Origin: CAZGNZ01 sp964527215
Lineage (GTDB): Bacteria; Fidelibacterota; Marinisomatia; SCGC-AAA003-L08; JACNLC01
NCBI GenBank assembly: GCA_964527215.1
Contig: CAZGNZ010000031.1
Coordinates: 1-54,675 of the forward strand
Reading direction: 5' to 3'
DNA: 54,675 bases
The notes under the pieces were generated by a model. That model saw nothing but the letters and a program-made list of their open reading frames with translations, made no database searches and was not told where the DNA came from. This document shows, in pieces, positions 16,832 through 25,254 of the stretch. The position numbers and the translations under genes were made by a program. Numbering within the stretch: position 1 is the first letter of the stretch; each line of letters begins with the position of its first letter.

Positions 16832-17743
16832 ATGAAGATACTTGAAAGTGAAAAAATACTGAAAGCCATGGGGGACAAAAGCCGCCTGGCGATTCTGAAT
16901 TCTCTGCGGGAAAAACCGCAGTATGTGGAGGAACTGGCCACTCGGCTGGACCTGGCGCCCTCCACCATCTCCTTCCATTTGAAAAAAATGACCGATGCCG
17001 GTCTGCTGCATTTCCACAAGGAACAGTACTATGTGATGTACGAACTGAATTCCGGCGTGTTTGACCGTCCGGTGCGGGATTTCATTTCATTTGAAAATAC
17101 CGCGCAGGAGGAACAGGAAAACCGGCTGGCCGAGTATCGGCGGAAAGTGCTGAAGAACTTCTTCCGGGACGGTATGCTGCAGCAGATGCCTGCCCAGTAC
17201 AAGAAAAAACTGATCGTGATTGAGGAATTCGCCAAGCTGTTCAAGGCGGATCGGAAATATTCCGAGCAGGAAGTCAATGAACTTGTCCGGACCATGTATG
17301 ACGACCACTGCCTCATTCGCCGAATGCTGGTGGATCACAAATATCTCAGCCGTCAGCGCAATGTGTACCAGATACTGGAATCACAGCGCACAAGCGATCC
17401 CAAAACCGCGTACAAAAACCGGTCGATTTCCGCAGGTATTTTCACCATCCGGAACCCCAAAGCCGACCGGGTTTTTCTCGGCAGCAGTCTGGACCTGAAC
17501 GGACCGCTGGAGCGTCACCGCATGGAGCTGGAAACCGGATCCCATCGCTGCAGGGATATGCAGAATGATTTCAACAACGATTCGGAATTTTTCCTGTTTG
17601 ATATCATGGAATCCTTTTCCTACACGGCGGAGAAGACGGAACGGGCAGAGGTCCGGCTGCAGAAACTGGAAAACACCTGGATTCAGCGTCTGGAGCCGTT
17701 TGGAGAGAATGGATATAATACCAGCAAAAAAATCCGTTACTAA
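16832..17743 (+). CDS. ArsR HTH-DUF2087-GIY-YIG fusion protein
   Basis: 303 residues in three parts. Residues 1-80 are an ArsR-type winged helix (KAMGDKSRLAILNSL, then LAPSTISFHLKKM). Residues about 105-175 match DUF2087 (KKKLIVIEEFAKLF, RKYSEQEVNELV, MYDDHCLIRRML). Residues about 198-275 look like a GIY-YIG fold: GIF at 202-204, FLG at 215-217, an Arg-rich helix (LERHRMELETGSHR) and a FLFDIMES strand with candidate Glu260. No metal-binding Cys pair of classical ArsR sensors is seen. GAGGG precedes the ATG. Its stop codon overlaps that of dprA on the other strand. A DNA-binding repressor joined to a nuclease-like domain is unusual; whether it cuts DNA or uses the fold for binding is unknown. 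Confidence 0.8.
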   Translation: MKILESEKILKAMGDKSRLAILNSLREKPQYVEELATRLDLAPSTISFHLKKMTDAGLLHFHKEQYYVMYELNSGVFDRPVRDFISFENTAQEEQENRLAEYRRKVLKNFFRDGMLQQMPAQYKKKLIVIEEFAKLFKADRKYSEQEVNELVRTMYDDHCLIRRMLVDHKYLSRQRNVYQILESQRTSDPKTAYKNRSISAGIFTIRNPKADRVFLGSSLDLNGPLERHRMELETGSHRCRDMQNDFNNDSEFFLFDIMESFSYTAEKTERAEVRLQKLENTWIQRLEPFGENGYNTSKKIRY

Positions 17744-18813
17744 CCTGCGGATTTTCTGAAAACCATGCCAGGCTCCTGACTGACCAGATCCTTCAGTTCC
17801 AGGTCCAGCAATACGGTCAGCACGCGGCCGGTATCCCACTGGAGATCGGCAGCCAGCTCATCGATGTGGCGAACCGATCCCGTCAGCCGGCTGAAAACTT
17901 CCTGCTCCTCGGAGGACAGACTGGGGAGCAGTTCCATTTGTTTCCGTGCGGTCTTCTGCGGCAGTTCGGACAGGATATCGCCAATTCCCGTTACCAGTTT
18001 CGCGCCGTTCTGAATCACTTTGTGACAGCCTTCCGAGCGGCTGGAGTGGATGCTGCCCGGCACTGCAAACACTTCCCTATTCTGATCGACGGCGTGATAG
18101 GCGGTATTCAGGGCGCCGCTTTTGGCACCGGCCTCGATAATGAGAATGCCTTTGCTCAGTCCGCTGATAATGCGGTTCCGTCTGGGAAAATTGGCAGCTT
18201 CCGGCTGCGTTCCCGGCGGAAACTCCGATATGAGCGCACCCTTCTTCACAAGCTCCCGGCGCATCATCCGGTTGCCGGCAGGATAATTCACATCCAATCC
18301 GCAGCCCATCACGGCGATGGTTGATCCCCCCAGCTGCTGGGTTTCATGATGGCAGATGGTGTCGATGCCCCGGGCGAATCCGCTGACGATGACAAAGCCC
18401 TGCTGAACCAGCTCCCGGGTAAAATCCATGGCCAGTCTTCTCCCGTATGCTGAGGGTGACCGGGTACCCACGATCCCCAGCGCTATGCCGGTCGGAATCT
18501 CACCCTGAACATACACCCCCACCGGACCGTCATCCAGAGTATTGAGAATTTCCGGGAAGCAGGAATCCCAGAACGGCAGAAACCGGGCATTCATTTCCGA
18601 TGTCAGATCCAGGGCGGCATTGCCGGTATCAGAATTGAGATTCCGAATCCGCGCCGCCATTTCCACCGAGATTCCATCGACCTGCCGGAGTTCCTTTTCG
18701 GACAGATCCCGTATTTGACTGATTTGGGGAAATTTTCGCAGGATATTCCGGATTCGCCAGGGGCCCACACCCGGCACATCCGTCAGACTAATCAGCTGAT
18801 TCAGGGGGATCAT
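17740..18813 (-). CDS. dprA: DprA, DNA-processing protein
   Basis: 357 residues from MIPLNQL; 12 extra residues upstream are possible but would lie deeper inside obg. An N-terminal helix-hairpin-helix/SAM-like region (VPGVGPWRIRNIL) is followed by the Rossmann core (GTRSPSAYGRRLA, SGFARGIDTICHH, PRRNRIISGLS, EAGAKSGAL) and a C-terminal winged helix (HIDELAADLQWDTG). DprA binds incoming single-stranded DNA during natural transformation and loads RecA. It overlaps the 3' end of obg by 26 bases. It ends the long minus-strand run that also contains comEA and pilus-type genes, which fits a competence role. Confidence 0.94.
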   Translation of the reverse strand: MIPLNQLISLTDVPGVGPWRIRNILRKFPQISQIRDLSEKELRQVDGISVEMAARIRNLNSDTGNAALDLTSEMNARFLPFWDSCFPEILNTLDDGPVGVYVQGEIPTGIALGIVGTRSPSAYGRRLAMDFTRELVQQGFVIVSGFARGIDTICHHETQQLGGSTIAVMGCGLDVNYPAGNRMMRRELVKKGALISEFPPGTQPEAANFPRRNRIISGLSKGILIIEAGAKSGALNTAYHAVDQNREVFAVPGSIHSSRSEGCHKVIQNGAKLVTGIGDILSELPQKTARKQMELLPSLSSEEQEVFSRLTGSVRHIDELAADLQWDTGRVLTVLLDLELKDLVSQEPGMVFRKSAG

Positions 18814-19798
18814 TGAGTTCCGTCTCCAGTATTCGGGCAATTTTCTCAACGGCGGTATTCACATTTTCACCGGTGACGGCGGAGATTTGCAGGAATTCAA
18901 TTCCTGCGGGAGGATTCAGGTCCCACTCGTCGTCTTCGGCAGGCCAGGTATCCTTTTTGGTCAGCAGCAGCAGGGCCGGCCGCTGATTAAGTTCCGGCTG
19001 GTGATGTTCCAGTTCATTGCGAAGGGTCTCATATTCTGAAACCACATCGTTCGCGCCGCCGTCAATCATGAAGACCAGCATTCGCGTCCTTTCAACATGC
19101 TTCAGGAACTGTGAACCCAGTCCTTTGCCTTCGCTGGCACCGGCAATGAGTCCGGGGATATCGGCCATCACAAAGGATTGATACGCACCGTATTTAACAA
19201 TGCCCAGATTGGGGATCAGAGTGGTAAACGGATAGTTGGCAATTTTGGGTCGGGCAGCAGAAATACGCGACAGGAAGGTGGACTTGCCGGCATTGGGAAA
19301 TCCCACCAGCCCCACATCCGCCAGAACTTTCAGTTCCAGTTCGATGCGCCGTTCTTCTCCCGGCTGACCGTCGTTGGCAATTCGGGGCGCGGTCCGTTTC
19401 TGCGTCTTGAAGCGGGCGTTTCCGAATCCGCCGTTCCCGCCTATTGCAATCACAAAACTTTCACCGGGATCGGTGAGATCGCAGAGAATTTCTTCGCTGT
19501 CCATATCGGTGGCCATGGTTCCCGGCGGCACCTTGATAATGATGTCGGCACCGCTGCGGCCATGCTTGTTGGTCCCCTGACCATGCTGTCCGCGCTCGGC
19601 CTTGTAATGCCGTTTGTATGAGACATCATGGAGGGTGGCAAGCTGCCCGTCCACCTGCAGAACCACATCGCCGCCCTTGCCGCCGTCGCCTCCGCAGGGA
19701 CCGCCCTTGGGCCGGTTTTTCTCCCGCAGGAACGCAATCAGCCCGTGACCGCCGCTGCCTGCCTTAACGTATATTCGTGCCTGATCTACAAATTTCAT
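18788..19798 (-). CDS. obg: Obg/CgtA ribosome-assembly GTPase
   Basis: 336 residues. The glycine-rich Obg domain spans 1-158 (KAGSGGHGLIAFLREK, GGDGGKGGDVVL). The GTPase domain has G1 GFPNAGKSTFLS, G2 PFTTLIPNLG and G3 DIPGLIAGASEGKGLG. The G4 element reads LLTKKD instead of the usual NKxD, and G5 is SAVTGEN. There is no long C-terminal extension. Obg acts in 50S assembly and stress control. It is followed by dprA with overlap. The Asn-to-Thr change in G4 keeps Lys-Asp, so guanine recognition is likely retained. Confidence 0.95.
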   Translation of the reverse strand: MKFVDQARIYVKAGSGGHGLIAFLREKNRPKGGPCGGDGGKGGDVVLQVDGQLATLHDVSYKRHYKAERGQHGQGTNKHGRSGADIIIKVPPGTMATDMDSEEILCDLTDPGESFVIAIGGNGGFGNARFKTQKRTAPRIANDGQPGEERRIELELKVLADVGLVGFPNAGKSTFLSRISAARPKIANYPFTTLIPNLGIVKYGAYQSFVMADIPGLIAGASEGKGLGSQFLKHVERTRMLVFMIDGGANDVVSEYETLRNELEHHQPELNQRPALLLLTKKDTWPAEDDEWDLNPPAGIEFLQISAVTGENVNTAVEKIARILETELNDPPESAD

Positions 19799-19909
19799 GG
19801 GATATTGATATTCCGTGTTATTCCGTTGTGGGTTTATCTTCGCTGCAACTGATACGCAGGAATTGGAAATGCGACTCCGATCGGGCTTTGCCGACCCAAC
19901 CCTGATCCA

Positions 19910-21208
19910 TTACATATTTTCGATCAGCGCATCGCCGAATTCCGAGCATTTCAGCTTGACCGCACCGTCCATCAGACGGTGGAAATCGTAGGTGACCTTT
20001 TTCTGTCCAATGGTTTTATCCAGGCTGGAAATGATGAGGTCGGCCGCTTCCGGCCAGCCCAGATAGCGCAGCATCATTTCACCGGACAATATGAGCGAAC
20101 CCGGATTGACCTTGTCCTGGTCGGCGTACTTGGGTGCGGTACCATGGGTGGCTTCGAAAATAGCTTTTCCGGTCACATAATTGATATTTGCACCCGGTGC
20201 GATTCCGATTCCGCCCACCTGGGCAGCCAGGGCATCCGAGATGTAGTCACCGTTCAGGTTCATGGTGGCAATCACATCATACTCTGCGGGACGGGTAAGA
20301 ATCTGCTGCAGAAACGCATCAGCAATCACATCCTTGATGATGACTTTCCCGTCTGCAGCGGCAGCATCCTGCGCCTGATTGGCGGCCTTTTCACCGCTTT
20401 CCGCCTTTATCCGGTCGTACTGTGCCCAGGTAAATACCCGATCACCGTACTCTTTTTCTGCCAGTTCATACCCCCAGTTTTTGAAAGCGCCTTCGGTATA
20501 TTTCATGATGTTGCCCTTATGGACCAGCGTGACGCTTTTCCGTCCATTGGCCAATGCATAATCGACGGCGGCTCGGGTCAGACGGGCAGTCCCTTCCTGA
20601 GAAACCGGCTTGATTCCGATTCCGGCAGTATTCGGAAACCGGATTTTTTTGTACCGGTCACCAAACTGCTTCTGAAAAGCCTGCAGGAATTCCTTCACCT
20701 CATCGGTACCGGCTTCAAACTCGATACCGGCATAGATATCTTCCGTGTTCTCCCGAAAGATGACCATATCAATGAGTTCCGGCTGTTTCACCGGTGAGGG
20801 CACCCCGTTAAACCAGCGTACCGGCCGCAGACAGACATACAGATCCAGCAGCTGCCTCAGAGCAACATTGATGGACCGGATCCCGCCGCCCACCGGTGTG
20901 GTCAGCGGTCCCTTTATCGCCACCAGATATTCATCAATCACATCCAGCGTTTCCTGCGGCAGCCAGGTGTCGGGTCCGTAAACCGCGTTGGATTTATCTC
21001 CGGCATACACTTCCATCCAGCTGATTGACCGGGAGTCATTATAGGCTTTGGCGACCGCCGCATCCAGTACCCGGACCGTGGCAGCCCAGATATCCGGGCC
21101 GGTCCCGTCTCCTTCAATAAAGGGGATTACAGGATTGTCAGGGACAGCGAGCTTTCCTGCTGTCATGGTAATCGGACGACCGGTTGACGGCAGCTTAACC
21201 TGATGCAT
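19910..21208 (-). CDS. icd: NADP-dependent isocitrate dehydrogenase
   Basis: 432 residues when started at MHQVKLPS. The 40 residues upstream are the out-of-frame end of fmdB and are rejected, though the ribosome site is weak. Motifs of the E. coli-type enzyme are present: VIPFIEGDGTGPDIW, the substrate loop GGGIRSINVALRQ with the regulatory Ser, DMVIFRENTEDIYAGIE, MNLNGDYISDALAAQ, and HGTAPKYADQDKVNPGS with the Lys-Tyr pair that favours NADP. The usual ending EFGDALIENM is present. It makes 2-oxoglutarate and NADPH in the TCA cycle. It overlaps fmdB by 14 bases. Confidence 0.96.
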   Translation of the reverse strand: MHQVKLPSTGRPITMTAGKLAVPDNPVIPFIEGDGTGPDIWAATVRVLDAAVAKAYNDSRSISWMEVYAGDKSNAVYGPDTWLPQETLDVIDEYLVAIKGPLTTPVGGGIRSINVALRQLLDLYVCLRPVRWFNGVPSPVKQPELIDMVIFRENTEDIYAGIEFEAGTDEVKEFLQAFQKQFGDRYKKIRFPNTAGIGIKPVSQEGTARLTRAAVDYALANGRKSVTLVHKGNIMKYTEGAFKNWGYELAEKEYGDRVFTWAQYDRIKAESGEKAANQAQDAAAADGKVIIKDVIADAFLQQILTRPAEYDVIATMNLNGDYISDALAAQVGGIGIAPGANINYVTGKAIFEATHGTAPKYADQDKVNPGSLILSGEMMLRYLGWPEAADLIISSLDKTIGQKKVTYDFHRLMDGAVKLKCSEFGDALIENM

Positions 21209-21500
21209 GTGATGTTTCCGTTTTTGTTGTTTTTGCAGCGGTTTGTTTTTTATTTCCCGCGGGTTTGCCGGCTTTGTCTGATTTGGTTCCGTTTTTTCCG
21301 CCGGCACTGCTGCTGTTTTTCCGCGCATAATCGGTGAGATAAAAACCAGATCCCTTGAAAATCAGCCCGGTATTTCCGCTGATCAGTCTTCGAACTTCGC
21401 CGCCGCATTCGGGGCATTCTTTCAGGGCGTCTTCCTTTATGCTCTGACGAATTGTAAAAGAGTAACCGCAATCGCGGCATTTGTAGCTATAAGTTGGCAT
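21195..21500 (-). CDS. FmdB-family zinc-ribbon protein
   Basis: 101 residues. The N-terminal zinc ribbon MPTYSYKCRDCG...CPECGGEVRRL has two CxxC pairs and is the FmdB/CxxC_CXXC_SSSS family. The C-terminal half is a low-complexity Lys/Thr/Ala/Gly tail. FmdB-type proteins are small putative regulators of unknown mechanism. GGAGG precedes the ATG. It overlaps pta upstream and icd downstream by 14 bases each, so it is embedded in the operon. Confidence 0.88.
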   Translation of the reverse strand: MPTYSYKCRDCGYSFTIRQSIKEDALKECPECGGEVRRLISGNTGLIFKGSGFYLTDYARKNSSSAGGKNGTKSDKAGKPAGNKKQTAAKTTKTETSHASG

Positions 21501-22410
21501 ATTTCGTCGCCTCCAAAACCGTCATCATTCCAGTATTGTAAATATCTTGTGCACTGCAGGCCCTGGAAACAAGATTAACCGGACGGTTTAAACTGTGTAT
21601 CATGGGTCCGACAGCCTGAAATCCGCCCAGCAGTTCAGCCGTTTTGTATGCTGCGTTTCCGGCATCCATATTGGGAAATATCAATACATTTGCCGGTTTC
21701 TCTGGGGCTTTGGATTTCAGTTTGATTCTGGCAGAATCGGGACTGAGGGCGGCATCAATCTGAACTTCGCCCATCTGTCGAATCTTCGAGTATTTTTTTT
21801 TGAACAGCCTCTGGGCCTCCAGGACCCGCTCCACCCGATAATGCTGAATATCTCCTGAAGTTGAGAAAGAGATAAATGCCACTGTGGGCACCTCACCCGT
21901 GAAAAAATGATGCCACTCGGCAGACTCCCCGGCAATGACTGCCAATTCGGCGGGCTTTGGTTCCGGAACAATGCTGCAGTCGGCAAATGTCAGCGCCTGC
22001 TGCTTCTCTGCATGGACCATCAGGGTGGAACTGAAGCAGAACTTCCGGGAACGCTGCAGACCGATATTTCTCAGTGCCGTTCGAAGAACCACCGAGCGGT
22101 GGCAGGTACATCCGGCCACAACGCCGTCAGCTTTTCCAAGCGCTGTCAGTACAACTGAAAGATTCAGGGGATCAGCAAGATAGGTTTCCAGCATCTCCGG
22201 TGTCCAGTGGTACGTAAACTTCCGGCGCTTAATGAATTCCAGCAGTTCGGGACATCGGGCCATTTCGGGTTCAGGATGCACCAGTTGAACACCGGCGTTC
22301 CTCAGCGCTTGCTTCGCTTCTTGAATTCGGCTGTCTTTGTATTCAGGCAGGATAATCCTGCAGCGGGTTGTATCAGAATTTCTGAAAAGGCGGTCCGGAA
22401 AATCAGTCAA
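21487..22410 (-). CDS. pta: Phosphate acyltransferase (Pta/Ptb family)
   Basis: 307 residues, close to the stand-alone Pta catalytic domain. Family motifs: RIILPEYKDSRIQEAK at the start, KADGVVAGCTCHRSVVLRTA, FADCSIVPEPKPAELA, MGEVQIDAALSPDSA, LIFPNMDAGNAAYKT, GPMIHSLNRPVNLVSR and the C-terminal CSAQDIYNTGMMTVLEA. It interconverts acyl-CoA and acyl-phosphate. No acetate kinase is adjacent. It probably starts with TTG overlapping the coaD stop by 8 bases. Acetyl versus butyryl preference cannot be decided from sequence. Confidence 0.88.
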   Translation of the reverse strand: MTDFPDRLFRNSDTTRCRIILPEYKDSRIQEAKQALRNAGVQLVHPEPEMARCPELLEFIKRRKFTYHWTPEMLETYLADPLNLSVVLTALGKADGVVAGCTCHRSVVLRTALRNIGLQRSRKFCFSSTLMVHAEKQQALTFADCSIVPEPKPAELAVIAGESAEWHHFFTGEVPTVAFISFSTSGDIQHYRVERVLEAQRLFKKKYSKIRQMGEVQIDAALSPDSARIKLKSKAPEKPANVLIFPNMDAGNAAYKTAELLGGFQAVGPMIHSLNRPVNLVSRACSAQDIYNTGMMTVLEATKYANL

Positions 22411-22885
22411 CGTCGTATTTCTTTTTCATCATTTCAGCCACAAAATCCGGAACCAGATTGGAGACATCGCCTCCCAGCGATGCCACTTCCCGGACCAGTG
22501 ATGAACTGACGTGGGTATATTTGGCATGGGGCATCATAAAAACTGTGGTAATATCATTGTTCAGAGACCGGTTCATCAATGCCATTTTAAATTCATACTC
22601 AAAATCGGAAAGCGCTCGAAGCCCGCGGATGATGGCCAGGGCTCCGGCTTCAAATGCATAGTCCACCAGCAGACCTTTGAAGAAAACCACGTCAATATTT
22701 TCCAGATGACTGACGGAGCGTTTTATCATTTCACAGCGCTCCCGTCCGCTGAATGTCGGCTGTTTTTCAAAATTGCGGCTGACGCCGACTATCACCTTGT
22801 CAAACAGAGCAGATGCCCGTTCGATTATATCAATATGTCCAAACGTGATGGGGTCGAATGATCCCGGATAGATTGCAGTTCTCAT
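22403..22885 (-). CDS. coaD: Phosphopantetheine adenylyltransferase
   Basis: 160 residues, standard length. The nucleotidyltransferase motif is YPGSFDPITFGHIDII (T/HxGH type), and RGLRALSDFEYEFKMA and YTHVSSSLVREVA (SSSxxR) are all present. It makes dephospho-CoA from 4'-phosphopantetheine and ATP. Its ATG directly follows the rsmD stop codon (TAA|ATG). The rsmD-coaD pairing is conserved in many bacteria. Confidence 0.97.
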   Translation of the reverse strand: MRTAIYPGSFDPITFGHIDIIERASALFDKVIVGVSRNFEKQPTFSGRERCEMIKRSVSHLENIDVVFFKGLLVDYAFEAGALAIIRGLRALSDFEYEFKMALMNRSLNNDITTVFMMPHAKYTHVSSSLVREVASLGGDVSNLVPDFVAEMMKKKYDVD

Positions 22886-23410
22886 TTAGTCCTTTTCCCA
22901 GAAAACAACCTGTGTTCTGCCGTATTTCTTAATTCGCAGGGATTCGTTGTCTGCCAGGATTGGCGCTGCCGCCATTTCCATGCAGAATCTTCCGCCTGAT
23001 TTCAAAAGCGGTTCAATCATCTCCCTGATTTCATAAAACTTGTGGTGCTGGTATGGCGGATCAGCGATGATAATGTCGAACTGGTCGCTGACTGTTCTCA
23101 CAAACTGACGGGCATCCGCCTTATGAAGCTGAACTTCTTCTGCCCGGCAAATGCTTTCAACATTTTTCCGCAGTACTGAAAATACGCCGCCAGACCGTTC
23201 CACCATCACTGCCAGATCCGCGCCGCGACTGACAGCCTCTATTCCCAGCGTACCCACACCGGAGAATATGTCCAGCACTTTCATCCCATTGAAGGGTTCC
23301 AGGATCTGAAGCATGCTTTTCCGGACTCTTGCCTGGGTGGGTCGCACTTTGGGATGACTGATTTCAGCCAGGCGCCGGCCTTTATATTTCCCGGCGATGA
23401 TCTGGATCAT
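22886..23410 (-). CDS. rsmD: 16S rRNA m2G966 methyltransferase
   Basis: 174 residues. IIAGKYKGRRL at the N-terminus, the SAM loop VLDIFSGVGTLGIEAVSRGA and the catalytic IIADPPYQHH (DPPY) identify RsmD. It methylates guanine 966 of 16S rRNA during 30S assembly. It overlaps the PilN-like gene by 4 bases (ATGA) and abuts coaD. Confidence 0.95.
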   Translation of the reverse strand: MIQIIAGKYKGRRLAEISHPKVRPTQARVRKSMLQILEPFNGMKVLDIFSGVGTLGIEAVSRGADLAVMVERSGGVFSVLRKNVESICRAEEVQLHKADARQFVRTVSDQFDIIIADPPYQHHKFYEIREMIEPLLKSGGRFCMEMAAAPILADNESLRIKKYGRTQVVFWEKD

Positions 23411-24354
23411 GGTGTTGAATTTTGAGAAGTCGTCAACTCGATTATATACTGATTATTTGAGCTGTATCGTATTTTTATATGATATCCGGTTAACACATCC
23501 GCATTCAGAAGCGCTTTCAGCATGGGAACCATCTGTTCATATTCCAGCGCAGTGTACAGCCCGGATTTCTCACCGGAAAATTCATAGAACCCTCCGGTAT
23601 TGTATGGTTCGATAATTTCCTTGACGACAGTCAGATTCATCGGCGGAATTTCCGATTCCTGGACAGGCACCAGTACTTCAAGATGATAGCCTTCTTCTTC
23701 AGATCCGTAAAAGCGGCACGGAACGCTCAGCGCGCTTTCAAATGCCTCACATACGGGAGCCAGAACGGTTTGGCGGGATGCTGCAAAATTCAAGGCAGAA
23801 ATTTCACGGTCAATTGAAAATGAATTCAACTGAACTGCCGATGGTATGGATCCCAGTACATCGTTCATCTGGGATACAATCGCGGGAATGGGTTGTGGTG
23901 ATCCGATGATGGGATTTTCCATTTTCATCTGGAGAAAATCCGGAATTACCCACCATGAAAAAACAGCTGCGGCAATTCCAAGCACAGCCAGCCCGATTAT
24001 TTTAAATCGGCTGAACAGGGACTGTGAGGCCTGTTTTGTCAGGACCGGAGGGACAACATTTTCAGAAACCGTTTCTTTTGGACCCATCCCGCTGACAGGA
24101 TCCTTTTCCGGCAGTTCATAGACCGGTTCGTCAATGACCAGTTCCGGTTCTGCTGCAGCGATCTCGGGTTTCTCAAATGTGGTTTCAGGAGATTCAACCG
24201 GAATTTCCGCGGGTACCGGGACTTCTGAATAATCAGACTCCAAAACAGCTTCCGCCTCCTGAGGTTCTGCGTTTGTTTCGGGTCGAAACGAAATTGATGC
24301 GTCAACAATTTCCGGCTGTATTCCGGGATCTGCCAGTAAATTTACCTCAAACAT
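23407..24354 (-). CDS. PilN/GspL-like single-pass membrane protein
   Basis: 315 residues from the ATG at 24354, overlapping the PilM-like gene by 8 bases. Residues about 1-110 are cytoplasmic, starting FEVNLLADPG (the PilN-type FNLLP-like opening) and then a long Glu/Pro-rich linker. One membrane helix lies near 120-142. The rest is a periplasmic domain with no long coiled coil. In pilus and type II secretion systems such a protein binds PilM/GspL through its N-terminal peptide. The acidic linker is much longer than in ordinary PilN. The assignment is by topology, start motif and neighbours, so moderate. Confidence 0.6.
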   Translation of the reverse strand: MFEVNLLADPGIQPEIVDASISFRPETNAEPQEAEAVLESDYSEVPVPAEIPVESPETTFEKPEIAAAEPELVIDEPVYELPEKDPVSGMGPKETVSENVVPPVLTKQASQSLFSRFKIIGLAVLGIAAAVFSWWVIPDFLQMKMENPIIGSPQPIPAIVSQMNDVLGSIPSAVQLNSFSIDREISALNFAASRQTVLAPVCEAFESALSVPCRFYGSEEEGYHLEVLVPVQESEIPPMNLTVVKEIIEPYNTGGFYEFSGEKSGLYTALEYEQMVPMLKALLNADVLTGYHIKIRYSSNNQYIIELTTSQNSTP

Positions 24355-25243
24355 CAATCCCCCTGAATGCTATTCCGGTTTCAGCATATTGGCTGAGTTT
24401 GTGATAGGTTAATTTTTGTGGATTTTCCAATTTCAGTTTTTTCAGCGGATTCAGCAGTTCCACACCCTGTATCGCCGATTCCAGCAGCCGTTTGATGTCC
24501 ACCGTTTTTTCTGCGCACTGGTAGGCCAGAATACGCTCTCCAAATGAGAAACGGGTCAGGTCTCCGCGCTCATAACTTTCCAGCTCACTGCGAATCAGTT
24601 CGATCTGTTCCTGATTGCCAAAGGCATCCACTGTAGTTACATCTGAAGAAGATCTTTTAAATGAAGCAAAACATGTGAGCGCACCATCCTGGATTTTCAG
24701 GAGCTGGTCCAGATGATCGCGGCCCATTCTCCAGATTACATAACTGCCGGTCTGTTTTACCTGATAACACTGGCGGGCACACAACTCTGCAGAAAAAATA
24801 CCGATACCCAGAACCCGCAGCTCCTGCTTCAGCGTTTCCATAGCCAGCGAGAAATTATGGCGAATATCTTTTGAAATATGGATATTTAAAAATTTCTGCG
24901 TGTCTGCCTCAAATGGATAATGATAGGAGAAATACTGATCATAGAACGTCTGGTTCAGACTTTGTCCTGCCTGCCAGGCCAGTATTTCTTTTGGACTGGC
25001 ATCATAGCTTACCTGGGTCTCGGAAAACAATACCTGATCAGCATCCAGTGTAAAGGTAATGACCGGCGGCTCTGCGGGAACTTCTTTCTGAATATTCCGG
25101 ATCAGCCGTATGATGCTGTCAGCTGAATGTATATCAAATCCAGGGTCATTCAGATGGCCAAAATGAGTAACAAGGGGCCCGTCTTCAGATGGAACCCAGT
25201 GGAGATAGTAAAATGTGTGGTGGGCTTGTGATATTGCCAGCAA
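24347..25243 (-). CDS. PilM-like actin-fold protein
   Basis: 298 residues, soluble. It probably starts with TTG, with AAAGGA upstream. Segments such as VITFTLDADQVLFSETQVSYDAS, PKEILAWQAGQS and KQELRVLGIGIFSAELCARQ resemble the 1A/1C/2A organisation of PilM/GspL cytoplasmic domains. Strong ATP-binding motifs are not obvious. It sits directly upstream of the PilN-like gene and downstream of a pseudopilin-like gene and comEA. A platform role for a type IV pilus or competence pseudopilus is inferred from this order. Confidence 0.55.
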   Translation of the reverse strand: MLAISQAHHTFYYLHWVPSEDGPLVTHFGHLNDPGFDIHSADSIIRLIRNIQKEVPAEPPVITFTLDADQVLFSETQVSYDASPKEILAWQAGQSLNQTFYDQYFSYHYPFEADTQKFLNIHISKDIRHNFSLAMETLKQELRVLGIGIFSAELCARQCYQVKQTGSYVIWRMGRDHLDQLLKIQDGALTCFASFKRSSSDVTTVDAFGNQEQIELIRSELESYERGDLTRFSFGERILAYQCAEKTVDIKRLLESAIQGVELLNPLKKLKLENPQKLTYHKLSQYAETGIAFRGIDV

Positions 25244-25254
25244 GCCTCGATCCT

